From Planctomycetota bacterium (GTDB lineage: Bacteria > Planctomycetota > Brocadiia > SM23-32 > JAKLEA01), in the NCBI GenBank assembly GCA_022711755.1, contig JAKLEA010000006.1, forward strand, positions 276,238-340,237: 64,000 nt of DNA, written 5' to 3'. A program made the translations under genes and the position numbers. The notes beneath the pieces were generated by a model that had not been told where the DNA came from, searched no databases, and worked only from the letters and a program-made list of their open reading frames with translations. Positions 25,947 through 34,286 of this stretch are shown in pieces (position 1 is the stretch's first letter; each line of letters starts with the position of its first letter).

Positions 25947-28244
25947 ATGATGTCCGCGCATCGGCTAAGCCAGACACCGCTTGAAACAATACGAATCAAG
26001 TTTATAAACATATTGTTACTGCCCCTCTATTTCACGATCCTGCTGCGGGATATCCCCGCGCAAGAGCAATTCAGATACGATCCGGGCACAAATCTCACCC
26101 AGGTTGTGCGCTGGTCCGACCTGACCATGACCGAAGGCTGGATTCTTGACGCCGTGGGCAATCCGGCCCGTTTGGAGCAGAAACTTTTACAGGGCGGCGA
26201 AACCGCCCCCATGCTCGCCGTCACCCCCCTTTCATGGAATCAAGATCACGTGCGCCTTCTGAGGGCTGTTCGTTGGGAATTGAAGGGGATCACTGCCATC
26301 ACGATTGACGTATATGACGAACTTGGCGACGGCTGGATAGCGCTGGGGTTCAAAAACGAAAGCGAGACGGAATATGCCGAGACCGCCCGCGTTGACCTTG
26401 ATCAGGGGTGGAACAACGACGTAGCCATCTCCCCAAAATTGATCAACTTCGGCGATGACGGCTCAAAGGCGGCAACCGATAGATCTGCCGGTGAGTTGGG
26501 GCGTCTGACACAGCTCTACATTCTGCTCGGACGTGACGGTCAACGCCCCGGACGTTTCGCACTTGCAAACATGCGATTCGTCGGCGCTCCGGCGGAAGCC
26601 ATTTTCAGCACCACCCCCGAAATTGCATCCGTCACGGCTGATTCGGATTCCGTGCCGGCATACGGACTGCTGGAACTGAGCATGCCCGTAACGGGAAAAT
26701 TCGCATCTTATTTCGATCCTGCAGCAATGAAGATTGAGGCTGAATTTTCCGGTCCCGGCGGCGGCGCGAAACGCGTCATGGGCTTCCATTCCGGCCTGGC
26801 TCGAACGCAAACCGGCGCTGCGGCGACCTGGAAGGTCCGATTCACCCCGACCGAGCCGGGGCAGTGGAGCTATCGCGTCTGGGCGTCATCGCCGGAGGGC
26901 AGGTCAAAGGAATTCACCGGGGGATTCCACTGTACGCCTGCAAACAATCCTGCGCGGTTCATCCGCCGCAGCCGCGCAGACCCCGTCTACTTTGAAAAAG
27001 ATTCCAACGAATTCTTCTTCCCCGTCGGGATGAACGTTTCCTGGGCATCCGATTACGAATATTACTTCGCCAAGATGCATGATTCGGGCATCAACTGGGC
27101 GCGCATATGGTTCTGTCCCTGGAATCTATGGCTGGAGCCTAAACTTGGTCAATACGACCTTTCCGTGGCAGACAGATTCGACACGATACTGAGGTTGGCT
27201 GACAAATACGACATTTACCTGCAACTGGTATTTGAATATCACGGCATGCTGAGCGCTGAGTCATGGCCGAAGAATCCTTACAATTCCATCAACGAAGGAC
27301 CATGCGCAACCGAAGGGGATTTTTTCATAAATGCCGACGCGCGAAGAGCTTTCAAAAACCGCGCTAGCTACATTATCTCGCGCTGGGGCCATAGCCCGAG
27401 AATCTTCGCCTGGGAACTTTTCAACGAGATTGATCTTGCAAGGTACGATCGTGTGGCCGACCTCGTCGCCTGGCACAACGAATTGGCGTCTTACATCCGC
27501 TCCGTTGATCCATACGGACACCTGATCACCACAAGCGGGTATTCCGAAAAAACGCTCGCTGATGTCTGGAAACTCGACGGCATTGATTTTGTTCAGGCGC
27601 ATGGTTACCTGGACGACATTGACAAGAAGATCGAGGACGTCTACGCCGAGGCGATCAAGTACGGCAAACCGTTTCTGATGTCGGAGTTCGGCAAATCCAC
27701 GAAAGCCGTCCCAAGCTGGGACGACCGCGACGGGCATCATCTGCACGAGGCGCTCTGGACCGCCTACCTGCTGCCGGCATCCGGCGGGGCAATGCCCTGG
27801 TGGTGGGATTCTCTTGTGGATGCCAACAATCTCTATCGCCTGTGGAAAGCGTTCAGCCTCATCGGCTGTGATATTGACCGTCGGAACGGGAAGTGGTACC
27901 CGTTGCACATGCCTGTTCCTCTTGGCAACGGACGCGAATTGCGCCTGAAGGCGTTGCTCAGCAATCAGGCGTGTCTAATCTGGATCGGGCCGTCAAACGA
28001 CGCAAAGGAACAACTCCGTCGAATTCCGCCGGGGCTTCGCCTGCGCTTCTCGAACATGCTTGACGGTCCTTACGAGGCCAAGTGGATAAATCCCTGGAAC
28101 GGAGAGGTTGTCTCCACCGCAACGGTCTCGGTAGTAAATACCGAACTGCGCCTGGAAATCCCTGCTTCCGATGACAGCATTGTCTGCCGCGTGGTACGTC
28201 AGACACAGGCTATTCCTTATGTAAGCCCCGAGGCGACGCCTTGA
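25947..28244 (+). CDS. DUF5060-containing GH5-like glycoside hydrolase, exported
   Basis: 765 aa with an N-terminal hydrophobic export segment (FINILLLPLYFTILL). Domains in order: a beta-sandwich over about residues 40-215, a DUF5060-like module around 230-345 (MPVTGKFASYFDP, WKVRFTPTEPGQWSYRVWA), and a TIM barrel from about 350 with acid/base Glu in WELFNEIDLARY and nucleophile Glu in PFLMSEFGKST. DUF5060 precedes GH5-type and DUF4038 barrels in many polysaccharide-degrading bacteria. Its stop overlaps the glycosyltransferase start by four bases (TTGA), so a hydrolase, a polymerising transferase and a membrane transferase are co-expressed. Confidence 0.82.
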   Translation: MMSAHRLSQTPLETIRIKFINILLLPLYFTILLRDIPAQEQFRYDPGTNLTQVVRWSDLTMTEGWILDAVGNPARLEQKLLQGGETAPMLAVTPLSWNQDHVRLLRAVRWELKGITAITIDVYDELGDGWIALGFKNESETEYAETARVDLDQGWNNDVAISPKLINFGDDGSKAATDRSAGELGRLTQLYILLGRDGQRPGRFALANMRFVGAPAEAIFSTTPEIASVTADSDSVPAYGLLELSMPVTGKFASYFDPAAMKIEAEFSGPGGGAKRVMGFHSGLARTQTGAAATWKVRFTPTEPGQWSYRVWASSPEGRSKEFTGGFHCTPANNPARFIRRSRADPVYFEKDSNEFFFPVGMNVSWASDYEYYFAKMHDSGINWARIWFCPWNLWLEPKLGQYDLSVADRFDTILRLADKYDIYLQLVFEYHGMLSAESWPKNPYNSINEGPCATEGDFFINADARRAFKNRASYIISRWGHSPRIFAWELFNEIDLARYDRVADLVAWHNELASYIRSVDPYGHLITTSGYSEKTLADVWKLDGIDFVQAHGYLDDIDKKIEDVYAEAIKYGKPFLMSEFGKSTKAVPSWDDRDGHHLHEALWTAYLLPASGGAMPWWWDSLVDANNLYRLWKAFSLIGCDIDRRNGKWYPLHMPVPLGNGRELRLKALLSNQACLIWIGPSNDAKEQLRRIPPGLRLRFSNMLDGPYEAKWINPWNGEVVSTATVSVVNTELRLEIPASDDSIVCRVVRQTQAIPYVSPEATP

Positions 28245-29713
28245 GTCCCCAGAATATTATTCAACCAACGGTTGAGCAACTGGAGTCGGTCTTCCTTCTT
28301 CACAAGGAAGCCCCGGATATGACTGCTTCACGTGTGCTGACCGGCTCTCAGAAGATTTTTCTTTTTCTGATGTGCGCCGCATTAGCCGCAGGGCTTGCGC
28401 TGCGCCCGATAGGAACTCTGCTTGTTATAAATGGGCTTTTCCTTTCGTTTTACCTCGTTCTGAGCGCTTATAAGATATTCCTCATTGACGCATCCCTCAG
28501 GCATGATCAGGACTTGGATTTCTCCGAAGATGAAATCCGGTCCCTGAAGGATGAAGACCTCCCGATATACACCGTCCTCGTCCCGCTCTACCATGAGGCC
28601 GAGACGCTTTCGCGTCTCGTTGACGGCCTTTCCAGACTGGACTATCCGAAGGATAAACTCGATGTCATTCTGCTGCTTGAAGAGGACGATACCGAAACGC
28701 GCGAAGCGGCATCCCGAATGGATATGCCCGATTTCATCCGACAGTTGGTCGTCCCGCATGGGCAGCCTAAGACTAAGCCAAAAGCATGCAATCTTGGTCT
28801 GGCCTGTGCTCGGGGCGAATATCTTGTCATATACGACGCGGAGGACAGGCCACAGCCTGATCAGTTGAAAAAAGCGGTTTTGGGCTTCCGAAAATCGCCG
28901 CCGGAAGTTGTATGCATTCAGGCCAAACTGAATTTCTACAATCAGAAATTTAATCTTCTAACCCATTGGTTCACAATGGATTACAGTGTTTGGTTTGATC
29001 TCTATCTTCCAGCTCTGGATCGTCTTTCCGCTCCTATCCCTCTTGGTGGAACCAGCAATCATTTCATTACGCAAAAGCTCCGCGACGTTCGCGGCTGGGA
29101 TCCATATAACGTTACCGAGGACGCCGACCTTGGTATCAGGCTTGCATCCAATGGGTTCATCACTCGGACACTGAATTCGACAACCTGGGAGGAGGCGTGC
29201 AGTCATCTCGGATTCTGGATACGGCAACGCAGCCGATGGACGAAAGGTTATATTCAGACTTACCTTGTCCACATGCGCCATTGGCATAGACTCCTGTCCA
29301 ACGTCGGTCTCTGGAAGTGGCTAAGTTTTCAGCTAATCGTCGGCGGCACACCGCTATGTCTATTAATTAACCCTATATACTGGCTCCTGACGATCATATG
29401 GTTCACTCTCCGTTGGGAATCTGTGAGCCTCCTGTTCCCATTCCCGGTGATTTTATTTGGGCTGCTATGCTTGTTTGTTGGGAATTTCGTCTTTATCTAT
29501 TCCTCCATGCTGGCTTGTTATCGGCGCGGTTACTATCATGTCGTTCGTTACGGACTGATACTCCCCGTCTACTGGATTGCAATGAGTGTCGGAGCTTGGA
29601 AGGGATTCCTTCAGTTGATCACTCGTCCGAGTTACTGGGAGAAGACCAAGCATGGTTTCGACCTTCCTGCTTCCTCGACAGAATCCATCCAGCATGCTGC
29701 CGAAGGGACCTGA
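28241..29713 (+). CDS. Family 2 processive glycosyltransferase (cellulose-synthase-like)
   Basis: 490 aa, inverting GT2 with membrane segments at both ends. Catalytic motifs: DAED in LVIYDAEDRPQP, TED in NVTEDADLGIRL and QxxRW in IRQRSRWTKGYIQT, the set of processive beta-glycan synthases. UDP-sugar donor and product are not determinable here. Start may be TTG 28241, overlapping the previous stop, or ATG 28319, which has AAGGAAG eight nt upstream; homology does not decide. The hydrolase encoded just before could trim the polymer, as in cellulose and PNAG loci. Confidence 0.88.
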   Translation: MSPQNIIQPTVEQLESVFLLHKEAPDMTASRVLTGSQKIFLFLMCAALAAGLALRPIGTLLVINGLFLSFYLVLSAYKIFLIDASLRHDQDLDFSEDEIRSLKDEDLPIYTVLVPLYHEAETLSRLVDGLSRLDYPKDKLDVILLLEEDDTETREAASRMDMPDFIRQLVVPHGQPKTKPKACNLGLACARGEYLVIYDAEDRPQPDQLKKAVLGFRKSPPEVVCIQAKLNFYNQKFNLLTHWFTMDYSVWFDLYLPALDRLSAPIPLGGTSNHFITQKLRDVRGWDPYNVTEDADLGIRLASNGFITRTLNSTTWEEACSHLGFWIRQRSRWTKGYIQTYLVHMRHWHRLLSNVGLWKWLSFQLIVGGTPLCLLINPIYWLLTIIWFTLRWESVSLLFPFPVILFGLLCLFVGNFVFIYSSMLACYRRGYYHVVRYGLILPVYWIAMSVGAWKGFLQLITRPSYWEKTKHGFDLPASSTESIQHAAEGT

Positions 29714-29748
29714 AATACTGCGCTTTTTTGCGCCACAAGGATCCATAG

Positions 29749-31128
29749 GTGATTCAGAATAAACTAGTTGCGAGTGTTTTTGCTCCCCTGCGCCTGTTGG
29801 CGCTATTGCGCTGGAGACACCTATTTTTCCTGCTTGTTATCGCTCTTTCTCTCCGGTTAGTCATTCCAAAGGCTGACTTCGATGAACACCTGAGCCGTGA
29901 GGCAGCCATACGCAGCGGTGTGGCATTCGATGTGGCGCGGAATACAAGCATGGGCCGGATAGGTCTTGTGAGTTCGCTTCAATGGGCGCCATTGCCAACG
30001 ATTTTGAATCTTTTCGTTGCGCCTTTCAGTTCCGTCGGCTGGCGAGGGTATTCCGCTTGTATCATTGGAGCTTTCTCGCTTGCTGTTCTGACATATGCCA
30101 CCGGCGAGTGGTTCAGGAACTTGGGATTTCATTCGCTTGTGGCATATGCCGCATCGTGTTCCTATTTTCTAGTCCCGGCGTTCTGCATCCATGCACGGAC
30201 CGGGACCAGCGCATTATTGTTTATTCTTCTCAGTTTTCTCTCCATAACCCGCCTGTTGTCCTGGTTGCGCTCAAGCCGCATGCAGGACCTTGCGATATGC
30301 GGCATTTGCCTTGGTCTGGCCATTTTAACGCGCTATCAATCGGCTATTCTTTTAGTTACGGCAATTTGTATAGTCTCATGGCGTATTCGCGCCAGTCGCA
30401 CTATCGAGAAATATGCTGAGGCGACTTTTCTCGTTTTTCTGGTTCCGTGCCTGTATGGCGTTGGTCTTTGGTTCTTCGGTAACTGGCTTATCATGAATAA
30501 TCCCCTTTTCTTCCTGCGCGGCCTGTGGCCGGATGCCAGTCTTGGTTTTGGTCATGGTTTATTGACTTTACTGCGCGAGGGATGCGAGTGGGAGATGTTG
30601 CTTGTGCCTGCGGGTCTAATTCTGCCGGCATTACTTGTCCAGCTCATTCCCGATTCAGGAAAGCGCAAGGCATTGCGGGTTGCCAGCGTTCCGGCTGGAG
30701 TCGTATTAACTATAATGCTTGGAATCTCAAGACCTGATCTTGGCGGGATGCCTGAGCGGACCAAGGACGTCGCTGGAATAGTGCAATTCCTGGAAAAATC
30801 CTTCCCCGGCTCCACGTTTGTGGTCAGCGGCTATCGTGGTTATGAATTTCTTGCCGCCAAACGGTGGGATCGGTCATGCAACTGGGTGCATACTCTCCAG
30901 TTGGACTGGAACGCTGTTGTCGAGGACTATAAAGGGAATGACATCTTCATATTAGTCCCAAAGCCTAAAGGCGCTGACCGTTGGGAGGACATTCAATTGT
31001 CCTATCCTGCTATATGGCGGCATGTTCCGGGATTTACTCTTTATGAGTACAATTGGGATGAATGGCTTATCTTGGCCAGCATCGAAGCGCACGAGCCGCT
31101 ACTGAACCAGCAGTGGACATCCAGATAG
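29749..31128 (+). CDS. GT-C family membrane glycosyltransferase (ArnT/GT39-like)
   Basis: 459 aa from GTG 29749 (AAGG upstream). About ten membrane segments; the first loop carries the acidic GT-C pair in PKADFDEHLSREAAIRSG. The soluble C-terminal portion (from about residue 340) is short. Such proteins transfer sugars from a lipid carrier. Third gene of the glycan cluster, 35 bp after the GT2 synthase and convergent with parB with only 14 bp between. Confidence 0.75.
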   Translation: MIQNKLVASVFAPLRLLALLRWRHLFFLLVIALSLRLVIPKADFDEHLSREAAIRSGVAFDVARNTSMGRIGLVSSLQWAPLPTILNLFVAPFSSVGWRGYSACIIGAFSLAVLTYATGEWFRNLGFHSLVAYAASCSYFLVPAFCIHARTGTSALLFILLSFLSITRLLSWLRSSRMQDLAICGICLGLAILTRYQSAILLVTAICIVSWRIRASRTIEKYAEATFLVFLVPCLYGVGLWFFGNWLIMNNPLFFLRGLWPDASLGFGHGLLTLLREGCEWEMLLVPAGLILPALLVQLIPDSGKRKALRVASVPAGVVLTIMLGISRPDLGGMPERTKDVAGIVQFLEKSFPGSTFVVSGYRGYEFLAAKRWDRSCNWVHTLQLDWNAVVEDYKGNDIFILVPKPKGADRWEDIQLSYPAIWRHVPGFTLYEYNWDEWLILASIEAHEPLLNQQWTSR

Positions 31129-31142
31129 GCGATTGTATCGCG

Positions 31143-32060
31143 TTATGCTCTCCAACCGGACGGCATAAGGCGATCCATGAGCGCTTCGAAGGCATCGTTG
31201 TCAAAAAAGCTGATTACAAGCTTCCCGCCTTTACGTTTTGTCTGGATAGTTACCTTGGTGCCCAGACATTCAGTCAACCGCGACTCCAAGTCGGCAATGT
31301 GTGCTGTTTTTGGAGTGCCACCGGATTTTAATCGGTGTTGAGGCTGATTTTCAGCCAATCTGGCGGCAAGTCGTTCCGTATCGCGGACGGAAAGCCCTTC
31401 CTTTACAACTGTTCGGAACAGTTCCTGCATCAATTCAGGCTCTTTTAAGCTCAGAATCGCGCGAGCGTGTCCGGCGCTAAGAGTTCCTTCAGCTATGCGA
31501 TCCTGCATTTCAGGGGGCAGATCAAGGAGCCGTATGAAGTTTGCCAGGGAAGACCTTTCGATTCCGATTCGCTCGGCTGCTTCCTCCTGTGTGATACCGA
31601 GGCGCGATATCATGGATCGAAACCCTTTTGCTTTTTCGATGGGATTCAGGTCTTCTCGTTGGATGTTTTCTATCAGGGCGATTTCCAGCATCTTTTCGTC
31701 CGGAAAGTCCTTATAAACAACAGGAACTGTTTTCAATCCTGCTGCAATGGCTGCCCGTAATCTGCGTTCTCCTGCTACTAATTGTATCCCTTGCGTTGAT
31801 TTTCTGACAACAAGCGGTTGGAGGATGCCGTTTTTGCTGATTGAATCCACAAGGCCCTGGAATGATGCCCCTGCGATAGTTTCACGAGGCTGGTATGGAT
31901 TTGGCTTGATATCCGCCGGATTCAGTGCTTGGGTTGTCGTTTCCACAATGGTTTGCTGTTGTTGCGGTATTGCCTGCGGTTGTGGGGTGGCTTTCCGCGC
32001 CTCAGATACGCCCCCCAACAACGATTCAAGCCCCTTGCCCAGTTTTTCTCTGGTGGACAT
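31143..32060 (-). CDS. parB: Chromosome-partitioning protein ParB
   Basis: 305 aa from ATG 32060 (GGAGGAA upstream). N-terminal ParA-contact motif LGKGLESLLGG, CTPase/ParB motifs VAGERRLRAA and ENIQREDLNPIEKAKGF, central helix-turn-helix (ITQEEAAERIGIERSSLANF) and a C-terminal dimerisation domain. It loads on parS and spreads as a CTP-dependent clamp. Two perfect parS sites lie immediately upstream, the nearer within its 5' leader. parA, usually adjacent, is not in the window. Confidence 0.95.
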   Translation of the reverse strand: MSTREKLGKGLESLLGGVSEARKATPQPQAIPQQQQTIVETTTQALNPADIKPNPYQPRETIAGASFQGLVDSISKNGILQPLVVRKSTQGIQLVAGERRLRAAIAAGLKTVPVVYKDFPDEKMLEIALIENIQREDLNPIEKAKGFRSMISRLGITQEEAAERIGIERSSLANFIRLLDLPPEMQDRIAEGTLSAGHARAILSLKEPELMQELFRTVVKEGLSVRDTERLAARLAENQPQHRLKSGGTPKTAHIADLESRLTECLGTKVTIQTKRKGGKLVISFFDNDAFEALMDRLMPSGWRA

Positions 32061-32091
32061 TATCCATTCCTCCATTCTCTGAAGACGAAAA

Positions 32092-32107
32092 TGTTTCACG
32101 TGAAACA
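32092..32107. promoter_or_regulatory. parS centromere site 1
   Basis: Perfect 16-bp palindrome TGTTTCACGTGAAACA, identical to the consensus parS bound by ParB. It lies 32 bp upstream of the parB start codon. Confidence 0.95.
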
Positions 32108-32234
32108 ATTTCCTGTGTTTTTAATGGAAAAGCCATCAGCCCTCTCCATGACATATGGTCCGTGGCTTTTCCCTGTTGCATTCAACATATCCATCTCGGA
32201 AGCACATTTCCAGGAAATTTCCCTCTTATTACAG

Positions 32235-32276
32235 AAAAAACCCGCCGCATCTGCTCGGTCTGGCAAACGCGGCGGG
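32235..32276 (-). terminator. Rho-independent terminator of the hcp operon
   Basis: On the minus strand CCCGCCGC and GCGGCGGG (arms 32276-32269 and 32248-32241) form an 8-bp G+C stem, followed by TTTTTT (32240-32235). It is about 45 bp past the hcp stop and between the two parS sites. Confidence 0.88.
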
Positions 32277-32281
32277 TAAAT

Positions 32282-32297
32282 TGTTTCACGTGAAACA
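32282..32297. promoter_or_regulatory. parS centromere site 2
   Basis: A second perfect TGTTTCACGTGAAACA, 174 bp from the first. Two sites in the parB upstream region support a location in the origin-proximal part of the chromosome. Confidence 0.95.
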
Positions 32298-32318
32298 ATT
32301 TTTGTCCTCGTGCCGATC

Positions 32319-33611
32319 TTATCCCAGGATAGCCTTTAAATCTTCCTCCGGGGTGGTTATCGGCTTCAGGCTGAACTTGTCCTGCAATACGGCAACGACG
32401 TTAGGCGTCAGGAAAGCGGGCAGGCTCGGCCCTATCCTGATGTTCTTGATTCCAAGATGCAGAAGTGTCAGCAGGATTGCGACTGCTTTCTGCTCATACC
32501 ATGATAGAACGAGGGTGAGCGGCAGGTCATTCACGCTGCACTTGAACGCTCCCGCCAGCGCAACTGCTATCTGTATGGCGGAATACGCGTTGTTACACTG
32601 TCCGATGTCGAGCAGTCTCGGTATTCCGCCGATATCTCCGAAATCCTTGTCGTTGAAGCGATACTTCCCGCATGCCAGCGTCAGGATCACACAGTCCTGA
32701 GGAACAATCTCTGCGAGTTGAGTATAGTAGTTCCGTCCCGGCTTTGCGCCGTCACAGCCACCGATCAAGAAGAAATGGCGTATTTTACCGTCTTTGACCG
32801 CGCCTATGACCTTATCCGCCAGGCTGAGAACCACGTTATGATGGAATCCCGTCAGCAGCTTCCCGCCAGTGGTTTCCTGCAGCGGCGGACACGCCGTCGC
32901 TTTTGCGATCACTGCCGAGAAGTCATGTCCCTTCAAATGTGTCGCGCCGGGAATACCCGCGATGCCGCAGGTGAAAAGCCTGTCGAGGTATGTGTCCTTA
33001 GGCGGCTGCTGTATGCAGTTTGTCGTCGCTAGAATCGCACCCGGGAACTGCGCAAATTCCTTCTTCTGGTTCTGCCACGCAGTCCCGTAATTTCCCACAA
33101 GATGTTTGTATTTCTTGAGTTCCGGATACGCATGCAGGGGCAGCATCTCTCCGTGCGTATATACGTTCACGCCCTTCCCCTCGCTCTGCTTGAGCAGTTC
33201 GCTGAGGTCCAGAAGGTCGTGGCCCGTAACGAGTATGCCCGGCCCAGCCTTTGTCCCCGTCGAAACTTCTACCGGCCCTGGCTGTCCGAACTTTGCCACA
33301 TGCGCCTTGTCCAGCATTTCCATGCAGCGCAGGTTCATCTCCCCGCAGCGCAGGACAAGCTCCAGCATGCGGTTCAGATCGAAGTCCACGTTTGTGAGAG
33401 TGGCGAACAATGCCTCGTGCATGAAAGCGTCAACCTGTTCATCCTTTGCTCCAAGCTGGCGAGCATGATACGCATATGCGGCCACACCCTTCAGCCCGAA
33501 GAGCAGCGTGTCCTGCAGCGATGCGATGTCCTCGTTTTTTCCGCAGACGCCGATCTTTGTGCATCCCGTCCCGCCCGCCGTCTGCTCGCACTGATAACAG
33601 AACATTGACAT
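32319..33611 (-). CDS. hcp: Hybrid-cluster protein (hydroxylamine/NO reductase)
   Basis: 430 aa. Four N-terminal cysteines (CYQCEQTAGGTGC, then GVC) bind the cubane cluster. Hybrid-cluster ligands are recognisable in VTGHDLLDL (His), YTHGEMLPLHAYPEL (Glu), TTNCIQQPP, IGGCDGAKPG, LACGKYRFN and SWYEQKAVAILL. Hcp reduces hydroxylamine and NO and acts as an S-nitrosylase. At 430 residues it is about 120 shorter than the E. coli type and fits the shorter class. Translationally coupled (TAATG) to an Rrf2 regulator. Confidence 0.93.
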   Translation of the reverse strand: MSMFCYQCEQTAGGTGCTKIGVCGKNEDIASLQDTLLFGLKGVAAYAYHARQLGAKDEQVDAFMHEALFATLTNVDFDLNRMLELVLRCGEMNLRCMEMLDKAHVAKFGQPGPVEVSTGTKAGPGILVTGHDLLDLSELLKQSEGKGVNVYTHGEMLPLHAYPELKKYKHLVGNYGTAWQNQKKEFAQFPGAILATTNCIQQPPKDTYLDRLFTCGIAGIPGATHLKGHDFSAVIAKATACPPLQETTGGKLLTGFHHNVVLSLADKVIGAVKDGKIRHFFLIGGCDGAKPGRNYYTQLAEIVPQDCVILTLACGKYRFNDKDFGDIGGIPRLLDIGQCNNAYSAIQIAVALAGAFKCSVNDLPLTLVLSWYEQKAVAILLTLLHLGIKNIRIGPSLPAFLTPNVVAVLQDKFSLKPITTPEEDLKAILG

Positions 33612-34051
33612 TACTTGTCTCCTTTCAACTGATTACAAGAATCCTTCTCGAATTCTCCCAACACATCAAGCAGAGTAGTCTCCCGCAAGAGCCGGAGCAA
33701 CTCAGCCTGTAACTCACTTAACTTTGCCGAAATACGACATTCTCCCTGCCGAGGGCATATGCCCTCGCCCAGCAGGCAGCGACTTACAGCCACCGGTCCC
33801 TGTATCGCTTCGATCACCTGCGCCAGAGTTATTTCCTTCGGTTCCATCGCCAGGCGAAAACCGCCCGTCGCGCCTCGTTTGCAAACAAGCAACCCGGCTT
33901 TCTGCATTCGCTTAAGTATCTTGTGCGAATACGGAAGCGGCACATTGGAAATCCTGGCGAGCTCCGAAGCGGTTCTCGTCTGATCTTTACGTTGCGCCAT
34001 GACAACCAGTATCCGCATCGCGTAATCAGTATCCTGTCTCAGAAGAGTCAT
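33611..34051 (-). CDS. Rrf2-family iron-sulfur regulator (NsrR-like)
   Basis: 146 aa from ATG 34051 (GGAG six nt upstream; an ATG four codons earlier lacks a site). Winged helix (ASELARISNVPLPYSHKILK, then GATGGFRLAM) and three cysteines in CLLGEGICPRQGEC that bind a cluster in NsrR/IscR relatives. Next to hcp, a nitric-oxide-sensing repressor is the natural reading; NsrR controls hcp in many bacteria. A palindrome over its own promoter is the likely operator. Confidence 0.88.
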   Translation of the reverse strand: MTLLRQDTDYAMRILVVMAQRKDQTRTASELARISNVPLPYSHKILKRMQKAGLLVCKRGATGGFRLAMEPKEITLAQVIEAIQGPVAVSRCLLGEGICPRQGECRISAKLSELQAELLRLLRETTLLDVLGEFEKDSCNQLKGDK

Positions 34052-34086
34052 TCTTTTCTCCATGAGATGCTAACCATGCCGACTTC

Positions 34087-34111
34087 ATTCTGGACTATTA
34101 TTATCCAGAAT
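34087..34111. promoter_or_regulatory. Palindromic operator overlapping the Rrf2-hcp promoter
   Basis: ATTCTGGA (34087-34094) and TCCAGAAT (34104-34111) are perfect 8-bp inverted arms with a 9-bp A+T spacer, the size of known Rrf2-family operators. On the minus strand TTGACA lies about 16 bp upstream of an AT-rich -10-like stretch that falls in the spacer, so a bound regulator would block initiation. Confidence 0.75.
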
Positions 34112-34286
34112 GGATGATGTGTCAAGCACTTTTTCTTTTTCAATCCATTTTTTATGGTGAATCACGCCATAAGAAATCGTCTTGACCTTCAATGCCGCAT
34201 ATACATATCCTTCAGTCCTTTGCGGACACCGGAAGTTTCCTGATTTCAGAGATTACCGCGTAATTCTTGGCTCCATTTTCCAAGCA

